A stretch of 64,000 nt of DNA from Vibrio sp. RE88 (lineage in GTDB: Bacteria; Pseudomonadota; Gammaproteobacteria; Enterobacterales; Vibrionaceae), in the NCBI RefSeq assembly GCF_013113835.1, contig NZ_VTYQ01000014.1, forward strand, positions 23,434-87,433. Reading direction: 5' to 3'. Below, in pieces: positions 43,055 through 52,276 of the stretch (within the stretch, counting starts at the first letter, position 1; every line of letters begins with the position of its first letter). A model generated the notes under the pieces. That model ran no database searches. It was not told the DNA's origin and was given only the letters and a program-made list of their open reading frames with translations. Position numbers and translations under genes: made by a program.

Positions 43055-43795
43055 TTAAGCTTTTACGCCCGCTTGCTGATTGAGCATTGCTACTTCTTTA
43101 TCCAGAGATTCGAGCTTATCTTTCATCTGTTCACGACATAAATTTGCCAGCTCGCGGATATTTTCCTTACCGTATTGTTCGGTACTGATAGGTGGCAGCA
43201 TTTCGACAATCACATGGCCGTTATTCCAGCGGTTGATCTTAAGCCCACTGGTAGAGCTGCAGACAATAGGAACGATAGGCAATTTAGCGCCAATCGCAGC
43301 GTGGAACGCGCCCGTCTTAAACGGCAATAAGCCACGGCCACGTGAACGGGTTCCTTCTGGGAACATCCACACAGAAACGTCACTTTGATTCATGCTGTCA
43401 ACCACCTGATCAATCGTCCCTTTCGCTTTAGAACGGTTAGCACGATCAATCAGAATGTTGCCCGTCAGCCAGTAAAGCTGACCAAACAGCGGCATCCACG
43501 CCAAGCTCTTTTTGCCTACCGTGACAACTTTTGGCGTCACAGCAGATGAAACGGTAAACAAATCCCAGTTGTTCTGGTGGTTAGCAATATAAATGTGCTG
43601 GCCACGTATGTATGCGTCCTCTGGTAAACGCAGTTCTAATGTGATGCCAAATACGCGTGACATCTTGCCAAACAGGCGACCAAAGGTAAAAACGTGTTTT
43701 GGGTTACGCGGACTCAGTAAACAATAGCCGCACCCAAACACAAACATCACAATTGCAAAAATCGCGACAGCTAATACACGTAGTAGTGCAATCAT
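43055..43795 (-). CDS. plsC: 1-acyl-sn-glycerol-3-phosphate acyltransferase
   Basis: PlsC acylates lysophosphatidic acid to phosphatidic acid at the inner membrane. The 246-residue protein has an N-terminal membrane helix (IALLRVLAVAIFAIVMFVFGCGYCLL). The acyltransferase motifs are IANHQNNWDLF (HX4D), DRANRSKAKG, MFPEGTRSRGRG and PIVPIVCSS. GGAG precedes the ATG. It lies between arcA and murA with its own terminator. Paralogues exist in Vibrio, so plsC is used in the sense of this enzyme class. Confidence 0.92.
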   Translation of the reverse strand: MIALLRVLAVAIFAIVMFVFGCGYCLLSPRNPKHVFTFGRLFGKMSRVFGITLELRLPEDAYIRGQHIYIANHQNNWDLFTVSSAVTPKVVTVGKKSLAWMPLFGQLYWLTGNILIDRANRSKAKGTIDQVVDSMNQSDVSVWMFPEGTRSRGRGLLPFKTGAFHAAIGAKLPIVPIVCSSTSGLKINRWNNGHVIVEMLPPISTEQYGKENIRELANLCREQMKDKLESLDKEVAMLNQQAGVKA

Positions 43796-43862
43796 TGGTT
43801 GTTCTCCAAGAACAAAACAGTCAATAACATATGCCCCAGACTCTAACTGATCTAGCGCTCAT

Positions 43863-43890
43863 AAAAAAGCCGAAACTCTCGTTTCGGCTT
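43863..43890 (-). terminator. Terminator of the mla-ibaG-murA operon
   Basis: On the minus strand AAGCCGAAAC / GTTTCGGCTT with a 4-base loop and T-run lies 17 bases after the murA stop. Confidence 0.92.
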
Positions 43891-43907
43891 ACAAATGTTA
43901 GCTGAGG

Positions 43908-45173
43908 TTAGTGAGAGTCCCGAAAGCGCTCTATATTGGCCCCGAGAGCCGACAATTTGTCTTCAATTTTATCGTAGCCACGATCGATGTGGTAAATACG
44001 ATCAACAATTGTCTCACCATTCGCAATACAGCCGGCGATAACTAAACTCGCTGAAGCGCGTAAATCCGTCGCCATTACCTGAGCTCCGCTGAGTTCTTCT
44101 ACGTCACCACAAATCACTGTGTTGCCTTCGATTTCAGCTTTAGCGCCCATACGCATTAATTCAGGCACGTGCATAAAACGGTTTTCAAAAATGGTTTCGG
44201 TGATCACACCACCCCCTTTCGCCATCAGATTAAGCAGAGTGAACTGAGCCTGCATATCTGTCGGGAAACCTGGGTGTGGCGCGGTACGCACTGTCACCGC
44301 TTTCAGCTCGCGATCTGTCATGTCGACAGAAATCCAGTCTTCGCCCGTCTCAACTTTCGCACCGGCTTCTTCCAGCTTAGCCAACACAGCTTCAAGGAGT
44401 TGAGCCTTGGTATTGCGACACACAACTTTACCGCCAGAAACGGCAGCAGCAACAAGGAAAGTCCCTGTCTCAATACGGTCAGCAACGACAGCATGTTGAC
44501 CACCGCCAAGACGCTCTACACCTTCAATAATGATGGTGTCAGTACCTGCACCTGAGATTTTAGCACCAAGCGTGTTCAGGAATTCAGCCGTATCAACAAT
44601 TTCCGGTTCACGCGCGGCGTTATCCAGTACTGTCTTACCTTCAGCCAGAGTCGCAGCACACATAATCGTAATCGTTGCGCCTACACTGACCTTATCCATC
44701 ACAATGTGCGCACCTTTCAGACGGCCATCGACGTTAGCTTTAACGTAGCCATCTTCCAGTGTAATTGTTGCACCTAACTGTTCTAGGCCGTGGATGTGCA
44801 GATCCACAGGACGTGCACCGATGGCACAACCGCCAGGTAAAGAGACTTGACCTTGACCAAAACGCGCCACCAATGGACCTAATGCCCAGATAGATGCACG
44901 CATGGTTTTAACTAAATCATAAGGAGCGCAATATTCATTAATACTGCTCGGGTCAACGTGTACAGAACCATTACGTTCTACTTTGGCACCTAGACGCTTG
45001 AGCAATTCCATCGTCGTGTCGATATCACGCAGATGCGGCACGTTGGCTACTTCAACGGGCTCTTCCGCTAAAATAGATGCGAAAAGAATTGGCAATGCTG
45101 CGTTTTTCGCACCAGAGATTGTGACTTCACCAACCAGAGGTTGCTTTGACCCTTTTACTCGAAACTTATCCAT
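43908..45173 (-). CDS. murA: UDP-N-acetylglucosamine 1-carboxyvinyltransferase MurA
   Basis: MurA adds enolpyruvate to UDP-GlcNAc, the first committed step of peptidoglycan synthesis and the fosfomycin target. The 421-residue chain is nearly identical in layout to E. coli MurA. It has GEVTISGAKNAALPILFA, the loop GQGQVSLPGGCAIGARPVDLHI with the fosfomycin-reactive Cys (about 115), APHPGFPTDMQAQF and DLRASASLVIAG. An extra ATG one codon upstream exists; AGGG is better spaced for 45173 and MDKFRVKG matches the family. It is the last gene of the mla operon, six to nine bases after ibaG. Confidence 0.97.
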   Translation of the reverse strand: MDKFRVKGSKQPLVGEVTISGAKNAALPILFASILAEEPVEVANVPHLRDIDTTMELLKRLGAKVERNGSVHVDPSSINEYCAPYDLVKTMRASIWALGPLVARFGQGQVSLPGGCAIGARPVDLHIHGLEQLGATITLEDGYVKANVDGRLKGAHIVMDKVSVGATITIMCAATLAEGKTVLDNAAREPEIVDTAEFLNTLGAKISGAGTDTIIIEGVERLGGGQHAVVADRIETGTFLVAAAVSGGKVVCRNTKAQLLEAVLAKLEEAGAKVETGEDWISVDMTDRELKAVTVRTAPHPGFPTDMQAQFTLLNLMAKGGGVITETIFENRFMHVPELMRMGAKAEIEGNTVICGDVEELSGAQVMATDLRASASLVIAGCIANGETIVDRIYHIDRGYDKIEDKLSALGANIERFRDSH

Positions 45174-45182
45174 CATTAACCC

Positions 45183-45437
45183 TTACAGTGACATCAACTT
45201 CTTATCACGCGCCCACTCTTCTGGAGAGTAAGCTTTAATGGACACAGCATGGATGTCATTTCTTTGGATATATTCCATCAATGGAGCGTAAATCAGTTGT
45301 TGCTTCTTAACGCGGCTCATTCCTTCGAAACTAGCATCAACAGCGACCACTTCATAATGGCTGCCTTCACCTTTAACGTGTAGCTCTTCCAGGTTAAGTG
45401 CTTCTTCTAAAATCTGTTGTACTTTTGCGCTATCCAC
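45183..45437 (-). CDS. ibaG: BolA-family protein IbaG
   Basis: IbaG (YrbA) is a BolA homologue that partners monothiol glutaredoxin in iron-sulfur handling and is linked to acid stress and envelope maintenance. The 84-residue product has the conserved His in EGSHYEVVAVDASFEGMSRVKKQQLIYAPLMEYI and NDIHAVSIKAYSPEEW. It lies between mlaB and murA in one operon, as in E. coli. Confidence 0.93.
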   Translation of the reverse strand: MDSAKVQQILEEALNLEELHVKGEGSHYEVVAVDASFEGMSRVKKQQLIYAPLMEYIQRNDIHAVSIKAYSPEEWARDKKLMSL

Positions 45438-45450
45438 AATTCACCCCTGT

Positions 45451-45759
45451 TTAATTCTTTAAATGCCCGTCGATAAACTCTTCGACATTACTCAACTGAA
45501 ATAAAGTTAGCAGTTGTTTTGGCACGAAGCTGAGCATTATATGACAGTTTTGCTTTTTTGCATGCTCTAATAGATGAATTAGCATAACCATACCCGCTGA
45601 ATCGACTCTTTCGACCTGTTCTAGGCTGATTTCTATCGTCGAGCGGGTCACCTTCCAGTTACATAATGAGCGCCATAAGGCGGGTACCGACTCTCTATCC
45701 AGCGCGCCAGTAATTTGGTAGTGGCCATCAGACACACTTAGCCATTGTTTGGCACTCAT
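45451..45759 (-). CDS. mlaB: Mla transporter STAS-domain subunit MlaB
   Basis: MlaB is the cytoplasmic STAS protein that binds the ATPase MlaF and stabilises the MlaFEDB complex. The 102-residue protein has the STAS core EISLEQVERVDSAGMVMLIHLLEHAKKQ, including the Asp-Ser-Ala-Gly loop. Its ATG overlaps the mlaC stop by four bases, showing translational coupling. Confidence 0.92.
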   Translation of the reverse strand: MSAKQWLSVSDGHYQITGALDRESVPALWRSLCNWKVTRSTIEISLEQVERVDSAGMVMLIHLLEHAKKQNCHIMLSFVPKQLLTLFQLSNVEEFIDGHLKN

Positions 45760-46397
45760 TTCTCTTTACCTTCAAAACGAATTGGCTGTGCAGCGAGGTC
45801 TTCCAAATCTTTCGCTACCGCAAGAATACCTTCCTGACGTAACTTGCCACTCCATTCAGACTGTTTGCTTGATAACAGGCTGATGCCCTCTGCAATCATA
45901 TCAAACGCCTTCCACTCACCACTCTTTTTGTCCTTACGAAGTTTGAACTCAAGTTTGATGTTTGGACGTGGGGTATCAATGATTTCAACTTTAACGCCGG
46001 TGATGCTCTTTTTAGGACTGATGTTCGGTTCTGGACCAAATTCAATTTCCTGATTGGTGTATTGAGTCAACACTTGAGCATACGAACTAACAAGGTACGC
46101 ACGAAACGCTTGAATGAAGGTACCAACATCCTCTCGCTTTGCCCCTTTCAGGTTAGGGCCTAATAGCTTAAGTGCCGCATACTTTTCATTGACGTATGGC
46201 ATCAGCTCTTCTTCGACAATCACTTTGAGATAGTCTGGGTCCTGATGCACTTTATCTTGCTCAGCTTTCAGTCTGGCAAATGCCTGCTCAGACACCTGCT
46301 TCATCATCTGGTATGGCTGGGTTTTATCTATTTGAGCCGCAGAAGCGGTAAACGACAGAGCAAATGTCACCAAAGTGAGTACTAACTTTTTCAACAT
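45756..46397 (-). CDS. mlaC: Periplasmic phospholipid carrier MlaC
   Basis: MlaC shuttles phospholipid between the outer-membrane MlaA complex and inner-membrane MlaFEDB. The 213-residue protein has a signal peptide (MLKKLVLTLVTFALSFTASA) and the Tol_Tol_Ttg2 fold, with IVEEELMPYVNEKYAALKLLG, FIQAFRAYLVSSYAQVLTQYTNQ and KSGEWKAFDMIAEGISLLSS. It follows mlaD by two bases. Confidence 0.94.
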   Translation of the reverse strand: MLKKLVLTLVTFALSFTASAAQIDKTQPYQMMKQVSEQAFARLKAEQDKVHQDPDYLKVIVEEELMPYVNEKYAALKLLGPNLKGAKREDVGTFIQAFRAYLVSSYAQVLTQYTNQEIEFGPEPNISPKKSITGVKVEIIDTPRPNIKLEFKLRKDKKSGEWKAFDMIAEGISLLSSKQSEWSGKLRQEGILAVAKDLEDLAAQPIRFEGKEK

Positions 46398-46399
46398 GA

Positions 46400-46891
46400 T
46401 TATTCCTCTTCTTTAGCCGAATCAGAACCGCCAACGCTGTACAGCACCTGGCCGATCAAATCTTCCAATACGAGAGCGGATTTAGTGTCTTCAATATAAT
46501 CACCCTCCACCAGCATTTGCTCGTCATCAAAAACAAAGCCCGGAGTTAAACCAATGTACTGCTCGCCAATAAGGCCAGAAGTTAAGATCTTAACGCTGGA
46601 GGTTTCTGGAAATTGGTTGTACTGACTGCCAATCGCCATTGTCACGACAGGTAGCAAGTTTTCAGTGTCTAAACCAATATCCGTCACTCGCCCAACAACG
46701 ACACCGCCTACTTTCACTGGCGAGCGGACTTTAAGACTGCCGATGTTGTCGAACTCTGCTTTCAGTGAGTAAGTATCATTTGAGCCAATGCCCTTTACGT
46801 CAGCGACTTGAAAAATCATCACCAGAATTGCGCAAATTCCAGTAAGGACAAAACTGCCGACCCATAATTCAATTTTTCTTGTTTGTTGCAT
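46400..46891 (-). CDS. mlaD: Mla transporter MCE-domain subunit MlaD
   Basis: MlaD forms the hexameric MCE ring on the periplasmic face of the transporter. The 163-residue protein has an N-terminal membrane anchor (IELWVGSFVLTGICAILVMIFQVA) and the MCE domain with YSLKAEFDNIGSLKVRSPVKVGGVVVGRVTDI and SGLIGEQYIGLTPG. It follows mlaE by two bases. Confidence 0.95.
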   Translation of the reverse strand: MQQTRKIELWVGSFVLTGICAILVMIFQVADVKGIGSNDTYSLKAEFDNIGSLKVRSPVKVGGVVVGRVTDIGLDTENLLPVVTMAIGSQYNQFPETSSVKILTSGLIGEQYIGLTPGFVFDDEQMLVEGDYIEDTKSALVLEDLIGQVLYSVGGSDSAKEEE

Positions 46892-46893
46892 AC

Positions 46894-47685
46894 TTAGTTC
46901 CCAAACATCAATGCAGTCAGTACAAAGTCTAAACCAAGTACCGCCAATGAAGAGTGTACGACCGTGCGTGTCGTTGCTCGGCTGATGCCTTCCGAGGTCG
47001 GAATCGCATCATAGCCGTTAAACAGCGCTATCCAAGTTACGGTAATGGCAAACACCAAACTCTTAATCATGCTGTTACCAATATCTTGGCCCAATTCAAC
47101 CGAAGCTTGCATCGCGGACCAGAAGCTACCATGGTCAATGCCTTTCCAATCCACACCGACCAACTGGCCACCCCAAATACCAACCGCCATAAAAATCATG
47201 GCCAGCATTGGCATGGAAATCACGCCAGCCCAGAAACGTGGCGCGATGACTCGTTTTAGTGGGTCAACTGCCATCATTTCCATACTGGATAGCTGCTCTG
47301 TCGCTTTCATCAGACCAATTTCCGCCGTCAACGCAGAGCCCGCGCGACCAGCAAACAACAATGCTGTCACCACAGGCCCCAATTCACGTAAGAGTGATAG
47401 GGCGACCATCTGGCCTAATGCGCCTTCCGCCCCGAAGTCGACCAGAATGACATAACCTTGCAGGCTCAATACCATGCCGATAAATAAGCCGGACAGCACA
47501 ATAATGATCAGAGACTGGACACCAACGCTGTAGAGTTGCTTCACCAGCAAAGGTAAGTTTTGGATTGGACGAGGACGAGAAGCCAGCGCACCAAATAGCA
47601 TTAAGCTGGCACGGCCAAACGACTCGCAGACACCCATCGCTCGGCGCCCTGTCGATGCGACAAAATTCGCGAAGTCAGACAACAT
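46894..47685 (-). CDS. mlaE: Mla transporter permease MlaE
   Basis: MlaE is the membrane subunit of the phospholipid ABC transporter. The 263-residue protein has about five to six hydrophobic segments and the family motif TEQLSSMEMMAVDPLKRVIAPRFWAG. GRAGSALTAEIG is also present. Its start overlaps the mlaF stop by one base. Confidence 0.95.
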   Translation of the reverse strand: MLSDFANFVASTGRRAMGVCESFGRASLMLFGALASRPRPIQNLPLLVKQLYSVGVQSLIIIVLSGLFIGMVLSLQGYVILVDFGAEGALGQMVALSLLRELGPVVTALLFAGRAGSALTAEIGLMKATEQLSSMEMMAVDPLKRVIAPRFWAGVISMPMLAMIFMAVGIWGGQLVGVDWKGIDHGSFWSAMQASVELGQDIGNSMIKSLVFAITVTWIALFNGYDAIPTSEGISRATTRTVVHSSLAVLGLDFVLTALMFGN

Positions 47686-48479
47686 CAGAATAGCTCCTTC
47701 GCAATAGGTTGAGCAGGATAACGAAATGGTACTGGGCCATCCGCATCTCCTTTAAGAAATTGTTGGACCTGAGGGTCAGGATTATCACGCAGCTCTTGTG
47801 GCGATCCTTTGGCTATGATTTTACCGTTAGCCAGAATATAGACCCAATCGGCAATACTCATCACTTCAGGCACATCATGAGAGACCACAATTGAGGTGAC
47901 ATCGAGAGCTTGGTTCAGATTGCGTATCAGCTCCACCAACACCCCCATGGTAATCGGATCCTGCCCCACAAAAGGTTCGTCGTACATAATGAGTTCAGGG
48001 TCAAGCGCGATGGCACGTGCCAGTGCAGCTCGGCGAGCCATGCCACCCGACAATTCACTTGGCATCAACTGCGATGCCCCACGAAGCCCCACCGCCTCTA
48101 ATTTAAGTAACACTAAGGTTCGGATAAGCTCTTCGTTTAAGTCGGTATGTTCACGAAGTGGGAAAGCGACGTTGTCAAAAACGTTAAGATCGGTAAAAAG
48201 CGCTCCAGACTGGAACAACATACTCATCTTTTTACGCTCTTTATAGAGCTGCCTGCGGCTGAGTGACGGAATATTCTTACCGTCAAACAACACTTCTCCC
48301 TGCTCAGGGTAAAGCTGACCACCAATCAGGCGCAATAAAGTCGTCTTACCTATGCCCGAAGGTCCCATAATGGCGGTGATCTTACCTTTCGGCACATGCA
48401 AGCTAACATCGTCGAAGATCTTTCTTTCTCCACGAGAAAACGTCAGATTGTTAACGGTTACGAGATCGGATGAGGACAT
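47685..48479 (-). CDS. mlaF: Mla transporter ATPase MlaF
   Basis: MlaF powers phospholipid movement that keeps the outer membrane asymmetric. The 264-residue ABC protein has Walker A GPSGIGKTT, signature LSGGMARRAALARAIA, Walker B LIMYDEPFVGQDP and a switch His in VVSHDVPEV. The frame reaches an ATG at 48494, but CAGGG lies correctly before the ATG at 48479 (MSSSDLVTVNNL) and nothing precedes the earlier one. First gene of mlaFEDCB-ibaG-murA, divergent from yrbG. Confidence 0.95.
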   Translation of the reverse strand: MSSSDLVTVNNLTFSRGERKIFDDVSLHVPKGKITAIMGPSGIGKTTLLRLIGGQLYPEQGEVLFDGKNIPSLSRRQLYKERKKMSMLFQSGALFTDLNVFDNVAFPLREHTDLNEELIRTLVLLKLEAVGLRGASQLMPSELSGGMARRAALARAIALDPELIMYDEPFVGQDPITMGVLVELIRNLNQALDVTSIVVSHDVPEVMSIADWVYILANGKIIAKGSPQELRDNPDPQVQQFLKGDADGPVPFRYPAQPIAKELF

Positions 48480-48714
48480 GGTAAACCCTGCCATAGCTTA
48501 TTGAATGGGCAATCATAAGCACATTGTGTAAAAATTAAAAGCACTGTTCAATTAATTATGATTGACATTTTTATAAATGAAGTCGGTTTCATTCTAAAAA
48601 TCTATTACGTCCGTCAATTTAAATGGTTAACAATTAATTGCTTCCCTTTTAGCACCTAAACCGTCAAAATTAACGGTTAAATTTATCACGTTGTACACTG
48701 AATTAAGGATCATC

Positions 48715-49686
48715 ATGTTTGAAGCCATAGCGTTTCTCGTCGTTGGATTAATCTTTCTGGTTTGGAGCGCAGACAAGCTCGTGTTTGGTGCTGCTGCCCT
48801 AGCCCGAAATGTCGGTATTTCTCCATTGGTGATCGGTATGACCATCCTAGCGATGGGTTCTTCGGCACCAGAAATGATGGTGTCAGCGACTGCGGCACTG
48901 GACGGTAAAACGGATACCGCTGTCGGTAACGTTCTAGGTTCTAATATCGCTAACATTGCCTTGATCCTAGGTATTACCGCGATGATAAAGCCACTTTCTA
49001 TTAGTTCTGCGGTTTTACGCCGTGAACTGCCGTTGATGATCGGTGTCACTATCCTTGCCGGTGTTTTGCTTTGGGATAGCCACTTAGGCTTTTATGAAGG
49101 CGTTCTGCTGTTCGTCCTGTTTGCAGCCTTTATCCTTGCTATGCTGAGAATCAGCAAAAAAGAGAAAAACAGCGGCAGCCCTGATCCGTTATTAGAAGAA
49201 CAAGAGTCAGAAGTACCGGAAGGCGTCAGTAATGGTAAAGCGGCGATGTGGGTTGTGATTGGCTTGATTATCCTACCTATCGCGGCAGATACACTGGTTA
49301 ATAACGCTGTTTACATCGCCCAGTACTTCGGTATGAGCGATCTGGTTATCGGCTTAACCATTATTGCAGTTGGCACCAGCCTACCTGAACTTGCCGCTTC
49401 GCTCGCTGGCGTAATGAAAGGCGAAGACGACATGGCAGTCGGAAACATCATTGGTTCTAACGTTTTCAACATTCTTGCCGTGATGGGGATTCCTGGCATC
49501 CTTAACCCTTCCATTCTCAGCGAATATGCCATGGGGCGTGATTTCTGGATCATGTTAGGTGTGTCGTTGCTGTTGGTTGCAATGGCATTAGGTAAATCTC
49601 GCAGTATCAACCGAATAGAAGGTGCTGTATTATTCTGCTGCTTTATTGCTTATCAGGGATACCTAATCCTGAACATGACAGCTTAA
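48715..49686 (+). CDS. yrbG: Calcium/sodium antiporter-family protein YrbG
   Basis: The 323-residue inner-membrane protein is a CaCA-family exchanger with two inverted repeats, each holding a signature: GMTILAMGSSAPEMMVSATAALDG...AVGNVLGSNIANIALILG and GLTIIAVGTSLPELAASLAGVMKGEDDMAVGNIIGSNVFNILAVMG. AAGGA precedes the ATG at 48715; a frame from 48691 lacks such a site. It heads the yrbG-kds-lpt-rpoN string as in E. coli. Physiological ion not established. Confidence 0.93.
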   Translation: MFEAIAFLVVGLIFLVWSADKLVFGAAALARNVGISPLVIGMTILAMGSSAPEMMVSATAALDGKTDTAVGNVLGSNIANIALILGITAMIKPLSISSAVLRRELPLMIGVTILAGVLLWDSHLGFYEGVLLFVLFAAFILAMLRISKKEKNSGSPDPLLEEQESEVPEGVSNGKAAMWVVIGLIILPIAADTLVNNAVYIAQYFGMSDLVIGLTIIAVGTSLPELAASLAGVMKGEDDMAVGNIIGSNVFNILAVMGIPGILNPSILSEYAMGRDFWIMLGVSLLLVAMALGKSRSINRIEGAVLFCCFIAYQGYLILNMTA

Positions 49687-49713
49687 ATTTAGTTTTGCCT
49701 GCCGGAGAGTGAC

Positions 49714-50679
49714 ATGTTTGATTTTCGCTCGGCTGCTCTTGATGTATTAAAAACAGAAATCGAAGCCCTTGAGCAGCTTGATCAGTATATTAACGACGAT
49801 TTTGTCCAAGCCTGTGAATTGATCCTTGCCAATAAAGAAGGCAAGGTTGCCGTCATGGGGATGGGCAAGTCAGGACATATCGGAAACAAGATTGCGGCAA
49901 GTCTAGCCAGCACGGGCACCTCAGCGTTTTTCGTTCATCCCGGTGAAGCCGCTCACGGTGACCTAGGGATGATCGAACCTGGCGACATCGTCCTTGCGAT
50001 TTCCAACTCTGGCGAGTCTTCAGAGATTTTGGGGCTATTCCCTGTCCTTAAACGACTCAATATCAAGATCATCAGTATGACAGGTAAGCCTGAATCTAAT
50101 ATGGCGAAGCTGTCCGACTTTCACTTACAAATCACAGTGCCAAAAGAAGCTTGCCCACTGGGTTTAGCGCCAACGGCCAGTACCACCGCGACGTTAGCCA
50201 TGGGTGACGCATTGGCGGTCGCCTTACTGCAAGCTCGTGGCTTCACAGCTGAAGATTTTGCGCTCTCTCACCCCGGTGGCGCATTGGGCAGAAAATTGCT
50301 GCTTAAGCTATCAGACATCATGCACACGGGTGAACAGCTTCCTCTGGTAACACCGGATACTGTGGTACGAGAAGCATTGCTGGAAATTAGCCAGAAAGGC
50401 TTAGGCATGACTGCCGTCGTTGATGGCCACCAGCACCTAGTCGGTATTTTCACTGACGGCGACCTGCGCCGTATCCTAGACAAACGAATTGACATTCACA
50501 GTGCTTTAATTGGCGAAGTCATGACAACCAATCCAACGACCGCCAGCCCTAATATTCTTGCAGCTGAAGGTCTCAACCTTATGCAGCAGAAAAGCATTAA
50601 TGGCCTCATTCTATGCCTAGGCGGCAAGGTTGTCGGTGCGTTAAATATGCACGATTTGTTAAAAGCGGGAGTGATGTGA
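49714..50679 (+). CDS. kdsD: Arabinose-5-phosphate isomerase KdsD
   Basis: KdsD converts ribulose 5-phosphate to arabinose 5-phosphate for Kdo synthesis. The 321-residue protein has a SIS domain (VAVMGMGKSGHIGNKIAASLASTGTSAFFVHPGEAAHGDLGMI, SNSGESSEI) and two CBS domains (about 205-321). Its stop shares one base with the kdsC start. Confidence 0.95.
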   Translation: MFDFRSAALDVLKTEIEALEQLDQYINDDFVQACELILANKEGKVAVMGMGKSGHIGNKIAASLASTGTSAFFVHPGEAAHGDLGMIEPGDIVLAISNSGESSEILGLFPVLKRLNIKIISMTGKPESNMAKLSDFHLQITVPKEACPLGLAPTASTTATLAMGDALAVALLQARGFTAEDFALSHPGGALGRKLLLKLSDIMHTGEQLPLVTPDTVVREALLEISQKGLGMTAVVDGHQHLVGIFTDGDLRRILDKRIDIHSALIGEVMTTNPTTASPNILAAEGLNLMQQKSINGLILCLGGKVVGALNMHDLLKAGVM

Positions 50680-51236
50680 TGTCAAAATTGATTGAAACCC
50701 TGTATAAACCCGTGGAACAAAACACGCTTAACATTGCCAAAGAGATTAAACTGTTAATATGTGACGTCGATGGCGTCTTCTCTGACGGCCTGATTTATAT
50801 GGGCAATGATGGCGAAGAGCTGAAAACATTCCATACACGAGATGGATACGGCGTAAAATCTTTGATGAATGCGGGCATTGAAATCGCTATCATCACGGGT
50901 CGACAATCACGCATTGTTGAGAATCGCATGAAAGCTCTGGGAATCTCGCTGATTTACCAAGGGCAAGACGATAAAGTAAAAGCTTATCAGGACATTTGCA
51001 GCAAATTGAATATTGCGCCAGAACAAACCGGTTATATCGGTGATGATCTTATCGACTGGCCTGTCATGGAAAAAGTAGCTTTAAAAGTCTGCGTCGCTGA
51101 CGGGCATCCACTACTGGCTCAACGCGCAAATTACGTCACTTCAATACGTGGCGGGCACGGTGCAGTCAGGGAAGTGTGTGACCTCATTTTACAAGCGCGC
51201 AATGAACTTGATGTCCACAAAGGTCTAAGTATATGA
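50679..51236 (+). CDS. kdsC: Kdo-8-phosphate phosphatase KdsC
   Basis: KdsC removes phosphate from Kdo-8-phosphate. The 185-residue HAD-family protein has the nucleophile motif LLICDVDGVFSDGLIY, TRDGYGVKSL, ITGRQSRIVE and the metal-binding GYIGDDLIDWPVM. The frame is open further upstream inside kdsD, but the ATG at 50679 overlaps the kdsD stop (TGATG) and matches the family start MSKLIETLY. Confidence 0.95.
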   Translation: MSKLIETLYKPVEQNTLNIAKEIKLLICDVDGVFSDGLIYMGNDGEELKTFHTRDGYGVKSLMNAGIEIAIITGRQSRIVENRMKALGISLIYQGQDDKVKAYQDICSKLNIAPEQTGYIGDDLIDWPVMEKVALKVCVADGHPLLAQRANYVTSIRGGHGAVREVCDLILQARNELDVHKGLSI

Positions 51237-51796
51237 GTTTATCCCGTATCGGTTACCTGATACTGGCATTTGTTATTTGTTGGTCTGCTTATTACCTGTT
51301 TGATAAAGGCAAGACATTCGACATTCAGGTAGAACCGGATACCGAATTACCTATGTTTAGCGGTGAAGATTTAGTGAATACCTCTTACAACGAAGAAGGG
51401 ATTCGCAGCTATGTCATTACATCCGTTAAACTCGATCACTACGCAAAAAGCGGTGATACTTTTTTTGATCAACCGGTCTTAAAAGTTTACAAAGAAGGCA
51501 CAACCCAAGAATGGGAGGTCACTGCTGACCGAGGTATTCTCGGGCAGGACCATGTGCTGACATTATACGACAACGTCTTGGCGAAAAACTTATTGCCAGA
51601 TTCTGGCTTTGATACCATGTCTACGGATGTGCTTGGCATCCAGTTGGACAATCGTGATTTTTGGGCAGACAACCAAGTCACCTTGGTTGGCCCTCAGTTT
51701 GAAACAGTAGGTCAGGCGATGAAAGGCAACTTTGCTGAAAACAACGCCATCCTATACAAACATGTACAAGGTAGATATGAAACTCTCACACCTTAG
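51233..51796 (+). CDS. lptC: LPS export protein LptC
   Basis: LptC is a bitopic inner-membrane protein that receives LPS from LptB2FG and passes it to LptA. The 187-residue chain has one N-terminal membrane helix (LSRIGYLILAFVICWSAYYLF) and a periplasmic beta-jellyroll with LPMFSGEDLVNTSYNEEG. Its ATG overlaps the kdsC stop by four bases and its 3' end overlaps lptA by 20 bases. Confidence 0.93.
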   Translation: MSLSRIGYLILAFVICWSAYYLFDKGKTFDIQVEPDTELPMFSGEDLVNTSYNEEGIRSYVITSVKLDHYAKSGDTFFDQPVLKVYKEGTTQEWEVTADRGILGQDHVLTLYDNVLAKNLLPDSGFDTMSTDVLGIQLDNRDFWADNQVTLVGPQFETVGQAMKGNFAENNAILYKHVQGRYETLTP

Positions 51797-52274
51797 TCTA
51801 ATTTCTTGTTTGCTGATTTCTGGACAAGCACTGGCGCTGTCTACCGATCAGGATCAACCTGTTTACATTGATTCAGACAGCCAGCAGCTTGATATGCAGA
51901 GCAACAAAGTGACCTTCTTAGGTGACGTAAAGCTCAAGCAAGGCAGTATCAATATTAACGCCGATAAAGTCATTGTAACCCGTGATCCAAAAGACGGCTC
52001 CATTCAGGAGATCGAAGGATACGGCGATTTGGCGACCTTCTCTCAGCTCACCGATGACGGTAAAACCCTCTATGGTGAAGCGAAAGAGCTGTACTACGTC
52101 ATGGTTGATGACCAACTCACCATGATAGATGAAGCCATGCTGTCACAAGATGACAGTGTCATTCGCGGCACCAAAATCCGTTATAAAATCTCTTCTCAGA
52201 AGCTGATTGCTGACGGTAAAGAAAAAGGCGACCGCGTTTCCACGGTGCTCCAGCCACAAACAGTACAAGAATAA
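51777..52274 (+). CDS. lptA: Periplasmic LPS transport protein LptA
   Basis: LptA forms the periplasmic bridge that carries LPS to the outer membrane. The 165-residue protein has a signal peptide (MKLSHLSLISCLLISGQALA) and the OstA jellyroll: QPVYIDSDSQQLDMQSNKVTFLGDVKLKQGSININADKVIV. The frame is open upstream to 51732, but the signal peptide begins at 51777, inside the end of lptC. lptB follows after two bases. Confidence 0.95.
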   Translation: MKLSHLSLISCLLISGQALALSTDQDQPVYIDSDSQQLDMQSNKVTFLGDVKLKQGSININADKVIVTRDPKDGSIQEIEGYGDLATFSQLTDDGKTLYGEAKELYYVMVDDQLTMIDEAMLSQDDSVIRGTKIRYKISSQKLIADGKEKGDRVSTVLQPQTVQE

Positions 52275-52276
52275 TT